Assembly (NCBI GenBank): GCA_031835245.1
Contig: JAVKOQ010000181.1
Coordinates: forward strand, 1-64,000
Length of the DNA stretch: 64,000 nt
Direction: 5' to 3'
Source of the DNA: Balamuthia mandrillaris
Lineage: Eukaryota; Discosea; Longamoebia; Balamuthiidae
Shown here: positions 52,956 through 61,001 of the stretch, one piece after another
Numbering within the stretch: the stretch's first letter is position 1
Layout of the letters: the number at the start of each line of letters is the position of its first letter
Program-made: the position numbers and the translations under genes
Notes under the pieces: generated by a model
What the model saw: only the letters and a program-made list of their open reading frames with translations
Told to the model about the DNA's origin: nothing
Databases searched by the model: none

Positions 52956-53109
52956 CGTCGTTGGTTCGTTCTCTTCCGTTCCTTGTGTGTTCTGTTCAAG
53001 AGAACAATTCACGTCGTCACGATAATATCCCGTGTCGTCACGACAAACCTCCCATGACGACATGGATGACGATGAAGAAGAAGAAGAAAGAGAGACCAAC
53101 AGAAAAAAA
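52956..53109. promoter_or_regulatory. Bidirectional promoter ADAT3/dysbindin with GTCGTCACGA repeats
   Basis: Only 154 nt between divergent ATGs. GTCGTCACGA occurs at 53013-53022 and 53034-53043 (21-nt spacing), with the inverted ATGACGAC at 53054-53061. Confidence 0.55.
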
Positions 53110-54739
53110 ATGTGGAGCGGCGCAGCGCTCAAAGGCAGCGCCATGAAGCTGAACTTCATCAAGTAGGTTTGCCGTTTGTTGAAAGAAAGGAGTTCTACTT
53201 TTCTTTTTAGCTCTTTTGTCATTCATTTTTGCTTACACAATGTTTTTTTTTTTTTTGATCGGCAGCACCGCTTCGCTCAAAGAAAAGTTTGGCACGGACA
53301 AGCTGGCCAGCACTTTGTCTTCGTTTGCTTCCAAGACTACAAATGGCGCTGCTGCCACACCTGCGAATACTACCACCTCTCCAAAGGTTCAGCCACGTCA
53401 ACCACAGCCACAGACTCCTCCTTTGTCTCCGCGCAACTCTCACCATGACGTGCTGGCTGGAACGGAATTACTGAGAAAGTAGGCTCCTTTTCCTCTCTTC
53501 CCATGTTGTACCTGTCTCATCTTGGTCTCTCTCTCTCAGGCAAGATGAGGAATACAGAGTGCTGCGAAAGAACCAAGTGAAGCTGGGGGACAAAGCTGAG
53601 GTTTGCATTCTTTCTTTTTGTTTTCATTTTTTTTCTTATTTCTCATTACTTTTCTCTTTCTCTTTCTCTTTCTCTTTCTCTTTCTCTTTCTCTTTCTCTT
53701 TCTCTTTCTCTTTCTCTTTCTCTTTCTCTTTCTCTTTCTCTTTCTCTTTCTCTTTCTCTTTCTCTTTCTCTTTCTTCATGTCTTCTGATTCATTTGCAAC
53801 ACCAGTCATTAGACAAAGCGATCGAACAAGCCTATCAGCGATGCTCCTTTCAACACAAGTCGATGGAGGCGCTCTGTCAGGAGCTTCTCTCGTTGCCCAA
53901 GATGATAGAAAGCCTGACGTTGTTGCAGGAACGAATGACGGCCGTCTGTCGTCAAATAGAAGAGGTGGAAGAGGTCATCGGACATCAGATAGAGGAACAA
54001 GCCGCTCTCGACCTTAAACTATGGAAAGAGCAGAAAGAGGCAGAAACTGAAGCTTATCGAAACGCTAAGAAGTAATTCCCTTCTAGTTTCTTCTTCCTTT
54101 TGTCATCACTCCATTCTTCTTTCTTTTGGTTTTGCTCCTGCTTGCTTACTTTTCTTCTGCTCTTTTGTCTTGTATCCTCTTTCTTATTGTTTATCATCTC
54201 CTTTCACTTACCAACTCGATTATTTTAGTGTTGAGTTGTTCAGAGTGGAAACTATGTTGAGAAAGCAACGAGCAGCGTTGGATGAGGAGATGGAGCGAAC
54301 GGAAAGAGAGCAAAGAGCTTTGCAAGAACGGGAACAACATAAGATTCAACAGGCCTTTGATGAAGCCTTTCAGCAACAAGTCATGGAGTTCAAACTTCAC
54401 GGAGCCGTTGGCTCCAACAGCAAACGTACAAGTCCTTTCTTTCTGACTTTTCTCTTCACTGCAACTAACAACCTGCCCACCAAAGCCACAGGAGAAACAT
54501 CGGGACCCAAGTTGGAAGACATAACATTACAGGAAGAAACCGCCACAACTGAGCTGGAAGAATTCTTGGGAAGCAATGAAGAGGATCCAAGCTACTTTGA
54601 GGATCCTTCTTCCGCTTCCTCCTCTTCACCTTCTCCTCCTCCTGTCCCATCCGAGGAAGCTTCATTGCCATCGTCCCCACAACAACAACAACAACAACCA
54701 GAAGAAGAAGAAGCGGGAGAAGAAGACAAAACCACATAA
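53110..54739 (+). CDS. DTNBP1: Dysbindin homologue (BLOC-1 subunit)
   Basis: Coiled-coil subunit of BLOC-1, which sorts cargo to lysosome-related organelles. Six exons: 53110-53162, 53266-53478, 53540-53600, 53806-54071, 54229-54425, 54492-54739; 345 aa (human 351). Small basic N-terminus, a Pro/Gln/Thr-rich stretch to about residue 85, then AGTELLRKQDEEYRVL aligning with human SAGLELLSRYEDTW. The coiled coil LLSLPKMIESLTLLQERMTAVCRQIEEVE parallels QLPALIADLESMTANLTHLEASFEEVE, and HKIQQAFDEAFQQQVMEFKLHG parallels the conserved human QKFFEEAFQQDMEQYLSTG. The tail is Glu/Ser/Pro-rich. Intron 5 (54426-54491, 66 nt) is open in frame, so retention is possible. Start exon (18 codons) is plausible but not conserved. 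Confidence 0.82.
53651..53775 (+). repeat. (CTTTCT)n hexanucleotide block in dysbindin intron 3
   Basis: About 20 uninterrupted CTTTCT units in intron 53601-53805, sense strand pyrimidine. Confidence 0.93.
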
Positions 54740-54774
54740 AAAAAACACCAAAAAAAAAAAAAAAGGAACTGCGA

Positions 54775-54814
54775 TGATGTCATTGTTTTCCTTTTATCAA
54801 TGTATATGACGTCA
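54775..54814. promoter_or_regulatory. CRE-like pair TGATGTCATT and TGACGTCA
   Basis: TGATGTCATT at 54775-54784 and a perfect CRE palindrome TGACGTCA at 54807-54814, in the 205-nt gap before the ATG at 54945. bZIP sites by sequence; function inferred. Confidence 0.5.
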
Positions 54815-54944
54815 CATTTAAATATAAGATCGAACCTATTATCAAAAACAAACCACATATTATATGAATTATTTAAAAACAACATATTAGGTTGTTGAGT
54901 AAACGCAGGGGAATAATAGGGCAAAAAGAAGAAAAGAAAGAAAA

Positions 54945-56048
54945 ATGTTGGCGGAAGGAGAGGAGGATTTGATCGCCGAGGAAGGACTGGAGGAGGAGGA
55001 GGAGGCGGAAGACCTCGTTTTGGCGCTGGAGCAAGGAAATGGGAGGCGGGCTGAGGAGAACGAACCCATCGTCTCAGAGGACACGATAAAGAGAAGCGGC
55101 GGCGCTCGTCTCTCCATGGACAGCCCCGAGCTTAAGGTTACGAGAGGACGGGGGTCGTCCCCCGCCGCCGCTCTGCCTGAAAGTCTTTTCGACCAAGAAG
55201 AGCTGAGCTATGGGGCCACCGAAGTGGAGCTATTGGGACGATTGGGTGCAGAGCAAGCCACTCTCCTTCAAAGCTTGTTGCAGCAACACACAACAACAGA
55301 AGAAGACACACAGCTGAAAGACGGTGGAGAGAGTTCCTCTTCTTCTTCGTCTTCCTCTTCTTCAGCAAATGAACGACTGCTAGCAGTGGAAGTGCCCTCC
55401 TTTTGGATCTGCAACCGAGTGCTGGTCATCGTGTCCGTGCTCGGCACGATAGGCTTCGTGGTGGCCATTGGCCTCGTGTCTGCCCCACAGATCCGCGCCT
55501 CCCCCGACCTGTTGCTCCTGGGCGTCTTCCCGGTGGTTCTCGTGGTGCTCTTCCTCAACTTCAAGCTCTTCCAACAGCGACGCTTCTTCGCGCTGACCGA
55601 TCAGCGGGTGCTCATCTACCAGAAGGGAGGAGGGAACCCCTGCAGCCTGCAGCCCTACACGCTGGTGCAGATCCCCTACGAGGACGTGGTGGAGGTCATC
55701 TCCCGCTTCAACTGGCTGTTCTTCATGCAGGAGTTGGAGATTAGGAGAAAGTCGGACCGTTGGTTCTCGCCCACCTCCATCTCTCGGCAGTCCGGCGTGA
55801 AGCAGGAGTTCATCGATGGCATGCCAGCTCTGCGCATTCACATCCTGCAGCACATCATTCAGGATCATGCCGCTCGTGCTGCTGCTGTTGCTCAGCAGCA
55901 ACAACAGGAGAAGGAGCAGGAGAATGGTGGTTCTTCTTCCTCTTCTGGAGGAAACAAACCACGAAGAGGAGGAAAAGGAGGAAGAGGAAGGAGAGGAGGG
56001 CGAAAGGGCAATAGGTCTTCAAAACAATCAACGAACCGCTCTGGCTAA
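54945..56048 (+). CDS. Two-TM membrane protein with PH-like (bPH_2-type) domain and RG-rich tail
   Basis: Unrecognised as a named gene. One exon, 367 aa. Residues 1-145 are acidic and Ser-rich. Two hydrophobic helices follow (about 156-178, RVLVIVSVLGTIGFVVAIGL; about 187-207, LLLLGVFPVVLVVLFLNFKL). Next is a domain starting QRRFFALTDQRVLIYQKGGG and running to about residue 310, which resembles bacterial-type membrane PH domains (bPH_2), where a TM pair precedes 'LTNQRLIIRRG'. The tail is Gln/Glu- then Arg/Gly-rich (PRRGGKGGRGRRGGRKG). The only intron-poor neighbours are WASP and snurportin. Role could be lipid sensing at an internal membrane, but this is a guess from topology. Confidence 0.7.
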   Translation: MLAEGEEDLIAEEGLEEEEEAEDLVLALEQGNGRRAEENEPIVSEDTIKRSGGARLSMDSPELKVTRGRGSSPAAALPESLFDQEELSYGATEVELLGRLGAEQATLLQSLLQQHTTTEEDTQLKDGGESSSSSSSSSSSANERLLAVEVPSFWICNRVLVIVSVLGTIGFVVAIGLVSAPQIRASPDLLLLGVFPVVLVVLFLNFKLFQQRRFFALTDQRVLIYQKGGGNPCSLQPYTLVQIPYEDVVEVISRFNWLFFMQELEIRRKSDRWFSPTSISRQSGVKQEFIDGMPALRIHILQHIIQDHAARAAAVAQQQQQEKEQENGGSSSSSGGNKPRRGGKGGRGRRGGRKGNRSSKQSTNRSG

Positions 56049-56134
56049 TAGCGTTTGCTGCTATCCCTTTTACTTTTTTACAGTGTTATTTTATCCTTTG
56101 TTAGTAACTATTTTGTCTTTTTTTTACAATGCAA

Positions 56135-57014
56135 CTAACATAATGCACAACCCGCTCTCTTCATACCATCACCCCTCTTTCTCTTCTTATGTTTCTTCCT
56201 GGTTCCCAGCTTCTTCTCTGATGACGCCAATGACGAAGATAAACAAGCAGAAGATGCCATCTCCTTTTCATTCCGCCAATCGCCGTTCTCTTTCTGCTTC
56301 TCACCACGCTGTTGTTCTTCTACCAATCTCAAAACTTGCTCCACAGCCAACCGAAACATATCATCCACGAGATGCTTGGCTTTGGCAGAGGTCTCGACGA
56401 ACTTGGCGCCAAGCTCCTCCGCCAGTTCCATGCCTTCCTCCGTGCTGATAATACGTTCATCCTCCAAATCGCTTTTGTTGCCAACCACCACCAACGCCAA
56501 TTGTTGTTGTGGGTTGGAGGACGAGAGATGTTTGCAACGAAGGATGTCTTTGTGAAAGTCTCTGAGGTCCTCAAAGCTGCTGCGAGAGCAGATGGAGTAG
56601 ACACAGATGAAGCCATCGCCGGTCCGATAGTAACCGTCACGAAGGTTTGCATAGTCGTCTTGGCCTGCGGTGTCATATATCTCTGTATATTGTTTTGTTT
56701 TCTTTAGCGGTCAGTTTATGTTCTGTGGAAGACGAAGAGAAACAAGCTTACCGATGGAGTAGTCCTTGCCATTGATGTTTATTTGTTTTTTCTTTGATGC
56801 ATGAGAGGAAGAGTAAGTCATTGTTAACGGTCGTGACTCAGAGAACATTACACGAAGCAGAAGAGAGAATAAGAAATGAACTGCATACATAAGAGTCTTC
56901 CAAAGTTGGGTCATATTCCTCCACGAATCTACCAGCCGTGTAGGCAATGGTCAGGCAAGACTTTCCAACACCACCATTCCCCAGCATCACCACCCTCAGC
57001 GTGTTCTTTGTCAT
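56135..57014 (-). CDS. Ras-family small GTPase with CaaX box
   Basis: Membrane-anchored signalling switch. Three minus-strand exons: 57014-56889, 56791-56752, 56682-56135; 237 aa. G1 is [11 protein letters not shown]; effector/switch I is [11 protein letters not shown], close to Ras/Rap; G3 is DTAGQDDY with the catalytic Gln; G4 is NKSD and G5 is ETSAK. The long C-terminus (residues about 172-237) is Lys/Ser-rich with a polybasic segment ([15 protein letters not shown]) and ends CALC, a prenylation CaaX box. The [18 protein letters not shown] segment is typical Ras. The P-loop keeps Gly at the equivalents of 12 and 13. The exact subfamily (Ras versus Rap) cannot be set by eye. Confidence 0.93.
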
Positions 57015-57237
57015 GTTGTTGTTGGCCTTTGTGTATGCTGCTCCTCTTTTCCCCCATGAGATCTCAAAACCATGAGACAAAGTGGGATGCACTCGTTTAC
57101 AAAATCAGCGATTCTGTCGAGAAACTCCATCGCTTTAAGGCAAATATAGCAATTATAGATATAGGAAGCAACCAATCTCATCTGGTCAAGCGCGTTGGTG
57201 TCCGTGCTGGCCCGGGATGGTAAACACTCACTCTTGG

Positions 57238-58440
57238 TCAGGAGGGAACAACCGCCATGCCAGCAGAAGCTTCTGGCGTTGTGGCGGCAGAAACAAGATG
57301 GAGCCGTTGACGGAAGACCTCTAACAGGGCATCCACAGAGGCAATGGGCAGGTAAGTAAGCAAAGGAGTCGCCCCAAAGGAATAGTGGCTGTCCTTGTGA
57401 TAAAACAAAAGGGCCTCCCTCTGAAACGTTACAGCTGCTTGCTGCTCCTCTTCCTCTGCTTTGGCTGCAGCAACAGCAATGCTATGCGGATCGCAGCAGT
57501 CGTAAAAAGGCATGGGCACAAAGGGAAACGGGTTCTGCTCCATTCTCCTGGTGGCGTGCTCTGCATCCTCCATCAGCTTGGTGTTTCGCCAATAGACCCT
57601 AAAGCTCGTGTCGCAGTCATAGTACAAGTGACCCTTCCAACAAACCACATCGAGGACATAATAGATGCCCTTCCCTTCCTCAAACACACAATCCAGGATG
57701 CAATAGTTGTGTAGCTTTCTCCAACCCCCACCGCCGCCACCATTGCTTCTTCCACTGCTGGTCCCACCACCAGCCGGCAGGTTGGAGCTGAACCGGTTGA
57801 GAACGGAGCCGTTGCGGAGGTAAGCTGTGGTCTTGCCGTTGCTGGAGATGACCAAGCATCTTTTGCCGCCGACGGGATAGGGCACTGCGAACCACCTGCT
57901 TTCCACCATGGCGCCTCCATCTTTTTGTTGGATGAGGGCCAAGTCTTCGGGAATGTCGAGCATGGGCTCTGGCAGCATGAGCTGGTCCCGATAGAGGTCT
58001 CGGTGATTATGCCGTTCGCGCCGCTCCGTTCGTGAGCGTCTATTCTGTGTCTTCGCTGCCTCTTCCTTCCCTTCGTCTTTTTCTTCTTCCTCCTCTTCTC
58101 CTTCTTGAGGGCCAAGAGCAAGGCTGCGAGCGTATTGTGTGAGGTCCCTGCGTGCTTTCTTCTGCTTCCTCAAGAATCGTTCGCGCTTCTTGCCCTGTTC
58201 CTCATTGATCTTTTTGAAGTCAGCGAGTCTGGTTTTGGAGTAATGGTGATGGTTTGCGGTGGCACTGCCCAGCGTCTGCGAGAACAAACCTGAAAGAGCG
58301 TCCACTGTGGTCGAGGCTTGTGGACTAGCCAACGATGGGTCGCTGCCCATCGTGAACGATCCACCCCCGGAAGGAGTCCAGGATGCGGCAGCTCCGCCCT
58401 CCCTCGCCTCCTTGTTCTCCTCCCCAGCAGCGCCCCACAT
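57238..58440 (-). CDS. SNUPN: Snurportin-1 (m3G-cap-dependent snRNP import adaptor)
   Basis: Binds the trimethylguanosine cap of snRNAs and carries snRNPs to importin-beta. One exon; 400 aa from the ATG at 58440 (MWGAAGEENKEAR). The open frame extends to an ATG at 58623, but that extra part looks like leader sequence. The importin-beta-binding region is at about 75-125 (RLADFKKINEEQGKKRERFLRKQKKARRDL). The cap-binding domain keeps YRDQLMLPEPMLDIPEDL, PVGGKRCLVISSNGKTTAY, NRFSSNLPAGG, NYCILDCVFEEG, YYVLDVVCWKGHLYYDCDTSFRVYW and LLFYHKDSHYSFGATPL, all aligned with human snurportin. The human cap-stacking Trp is found in the VVCWKGH segment equivalent. Intronless, unlike most genes here. Confidence 0.94.
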   Translation of the reverse strand: MWGAAGEENKEAREGGAAASWTPSGGGSFTMGSDPSLASPQASTTVDALSGLFSQTLGSATANHHHYSKTRLADFKKINEEQGKKRERFLRKQKKARRDLTQYARSLALGPQEGEEEEEEKDEGKEEAAKTQNRRSRTERRERHNHRDLYRDQLMLPEPMLDIPEDLALIQQKDGGAMVESRWFAVPYPVGGKRCLVISSNGKTTAYLRNGSVLNRFSSNLPAGGGTSSGRSNGGGGGGWRKLHNYCILDCVFEEGKGIYYVLDVVCWKGHLYYDCDTSFRVYWRNTKLMEDAEHATRRMEQNPFPFVPMPFYDCCDPHSIAVAAAKAEEEEQQAAVTFQREALLFYHKDSHYSFGATPLLTYLPIASVDALLEVFRQRLHLVSAATTPEASAGMAVVPS

Positions 58441-58573
58441 CTCTCCTTCCTTTGCTTCTCGTTCTGCGGTTCGACTCCAGCTGCACGCTATCTCTTTTTT
58501 TTTGTTAGGTTCACAATTGGAGCAGAATTTGTTTACATGCTGTACAGAAAATCTAGCTCCATAACCCTCAAAC

Positions 58574-58579
58574 GTCGAC
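58574..58579. promoter_or_regulatory. GTCGAC word in the snurportin/IWS1 divergent region
   Basis: GTCGACAA, 134 nt upstream of the snurportin start and about 195 nt upstream of IWS1. It lies in the upstream extension of the snurportin frame, one reason to prefer the 58440 start. Confidence 0.35.
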
Positions 58580-58774
58580 AACAAATGCGCTTTCGTTTGG
58601 CAGAAAAAAGGAAGTGACGGCAAAGAGAGGAGTTCTTGTGCGGAGAGGCCTTGTTGTTGTTAGGACTCACTCCCCTCTCTTCGCAGCCTTCTTCTTCTTT
58701 TCCAATTTTTTGGACTGCTCTTCGAAGGCTTTTGTGACGGTCAGTGTGACTCTTGTTAAAGGAAAAGACAAAGA

Positions 58775-60831
58775 ATGGAGGGGCAACAACAACAACAACA
58801 GGCTGCCGCGCCGATGACAACGGAGGCGGAGGAGCAACATCAACCACAGGAACTCCCGCAGCCAACGAACGAAAGCGAGAAGGAGGAGAAGGAAGAGGAG
58901 GTGGAGGAGGAGGGGAAAGAGCAAACACAGGAGAATGGAGGGAATGAGAAAGAGGAGGAAGAACCTCGGCAAAACCAGGAGAAGAAAACAAAGGAGGAGG
59001 AGGAACAGGAAGAGGAGGAAGAAGGAGAACTCAAAGAGGAGAAGGAAGAAGGAGAGATAAAGGATGACGTGGAAGAGGGAAAAAAAGGAGAGGAAGGAGG
59101 AGGAGAACCCGACTTTCAGACCAAAAGAGAAAACATCTACGCCTCCATTTTTGGTGGCGACGATGAGGAAGACGAGGAAGAAGAACAGGAGGAGCTCAAA
59201 AAACTTAAAGCCAAAATGGGATTGTGTACGTTTGCCTTGTTGTTATTTTGTTTTTTTTTTATTCATTCCGTTCTTTGTCGATTCAAAACTTTCTCACTCC
59301 CTTTTAAAAAATGCAGCGCTAGGGCTTGAAGGAGGAAAGAAAAGGAAGAAAAAGAAGCTGCGGAAAAAGGGCAGCACGATTGATCTCGACGAGGAGGAGG
59401 AAGAGGCCGAAGGCAAACGCACAAAAGGCAAACGAACCAAAAAGAAAAAGGCCGAAAGCAAAGTACATAACTCTCTCTCCTGTTCTCTCTTCCTCTCCCT
59501 CCTCTTCTATCTCTCTGAATAACGGTTAAATAACGCCGGCGCCAATCCATTAGAAGCAAACCAGAAAGAGAAAGAAAAGGGGAGAAGAAGAAGAAGAGGA
59601 AGACGCGGAAGAAGAAGGTGAAGGGAAACGAAGAAGAGCAGCTGGAGAAGAAGGAGAGGAAGAGGAAGAGGGTTATGACGATGGCGAAGAGGGAAGCCTG
59701 CCTCCCAAAGAACAGGGTCCATTGGAGGAGGCTCTTGAAAGGCTGAAGAAAGGCAGAAGGAGCCGAAGGAGCATGGTTCCTTCCCAGGACACAGCCATCA
59801 TGGTCAGCCGCTTCATTGAAAAGATGGATGAGGCTGCAATGGCGGATGTCGAAGCCAACCGACAGGGCAGCATCGCACTTGCCAAACTCAAACTTCTTCC
59901 TGAAGTTGTTGCTCATCTCAAAAAGTACTCTCTCTCCTCCCTCCTTTCTTTGTTTTGTTGTTTGCTCATTTCTCAAAAAATTATTATTAATAACGATAGG
60001 GTGTATCTTCAAGGACAATTTATAGAGCAGAATGCACTCCCAGTGCTTCGGCGTTGGTTGGAGCCGTTGCCGGATGGCTCATTGCCCAGCCTCAACATTC
60101 GCAAAGAGCTCTTAGGCCTGCTCGGTATGCTCCCTCTTGACAAAGAGCATCTCAAGGATAGCGGACTTGGAAAAGTAGTCATGTTCCTTTGGAAGAGTCC
60201 CAAAGAGACCAAAGAGAACAAGAAGCTGGCTCAAGAGCTGATCCAGCGGTGGAGTAGGCCCATTTTCGAGCTGAGCACTGACTACAAGGATCTCGCTGAG
60301 TACGAGAAAGACAAAGCTAGGCTCGGTTCTCGCTCTCGGTATGCTTTTATATTTTCTTTTTCTTTTTTTTAATTTCCTTCTAACATAACCTCTTTAAAAG
60401 CTTAAACAGGTCTCTCTCCAGAGAAAGCAACTCTTTAGATTCATCTTCTGCCTCTTCTTCACTCGAATTCAGCTTTGATAGCCAACAAGCTGATGCTCCC
60501 AAGGACCAACCAGGGTAACTCTCTCTTCTCTCTTCTCTTCTCTTCGTTCTCTTCTCTCTTTATTTGTTTCTCACTTTGTCTTGTTTTTTTCGCCCTTTAT
60601 AGTCTCATTGCGACCAAGTTGGGTTATGTATCGAGCACTTACCACGCGCGCATTCCAGAACCAGCCTCAAAGGATTACCTTCACCGTCCACAGTCCAACG
60701 TGAACGAGGAGGAGCTACGCGCCAACAAAGCGCTGGCAGAAAGGCGGCTTGGCACCAGCAATCCTCGTCACAAGAAGCTCACCAAGAAGCTCTCCGACTT
60801 GAAACTGAAGCGCAAGTTGCGTGGTGCCTAA
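58775..60831 (+). CDS. IWS1: Transcription elongation factor IWS1/SPN1
   Basis: Spt6 partner in RNA polymerase II elongation and mRNA export. Six exons: 58775-59225, 59317-59462, 59554-59924, 60000-60338, 60410-60514, 60603-60831; 546 aa. The first half is an extremely acidic/Lys-rich, disordered region containing two short conserved patches (ENIYASIFGGDDEEDEE; GGKKRKKKKLRKKG), as in animal IWS1. Residues about 240-415 are the TFIIS N-terminal-domain (LW) fold: MVSRFIEKMDEAAMADVEAN, LRRWLEPLPDGSLPSLNIR, LGLLGMLPLDKEHLKDSGLG, KVVMFLWKSPKETKENKKLA, ELIQRWSRPIF. The C-terminus carries ARIPEPASKDYLHRPQS, the family's conserved RIP.P motif. Convergent with the condensin gene, 170 nt between stops. 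Confidence 0.95.
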
Positions 60832-61001
60832 CCACTTATACATACACGTTACTAAACTGTTTTTGCATACTTTTTAATCTTCTTTCTCATCTTCATTCTG
60901 TCTTTGCTGCTATTATAAGTGAAGTTGGAATTCGTCCATTCATTCATTCAAACAGTTTTACAATTGGAAAAGAAAAATAAAAAAAGTTACAAGGAGGCTT
61001 C

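Noticed and set aside
52956-53061. Longer ADAT3 N-terminus starting MSSWEVCRDD
   Set aside because: It would run through the GTCGTCACGA repeats of a bidirectional promoter and is not family-conserved; kept only as an alternative.
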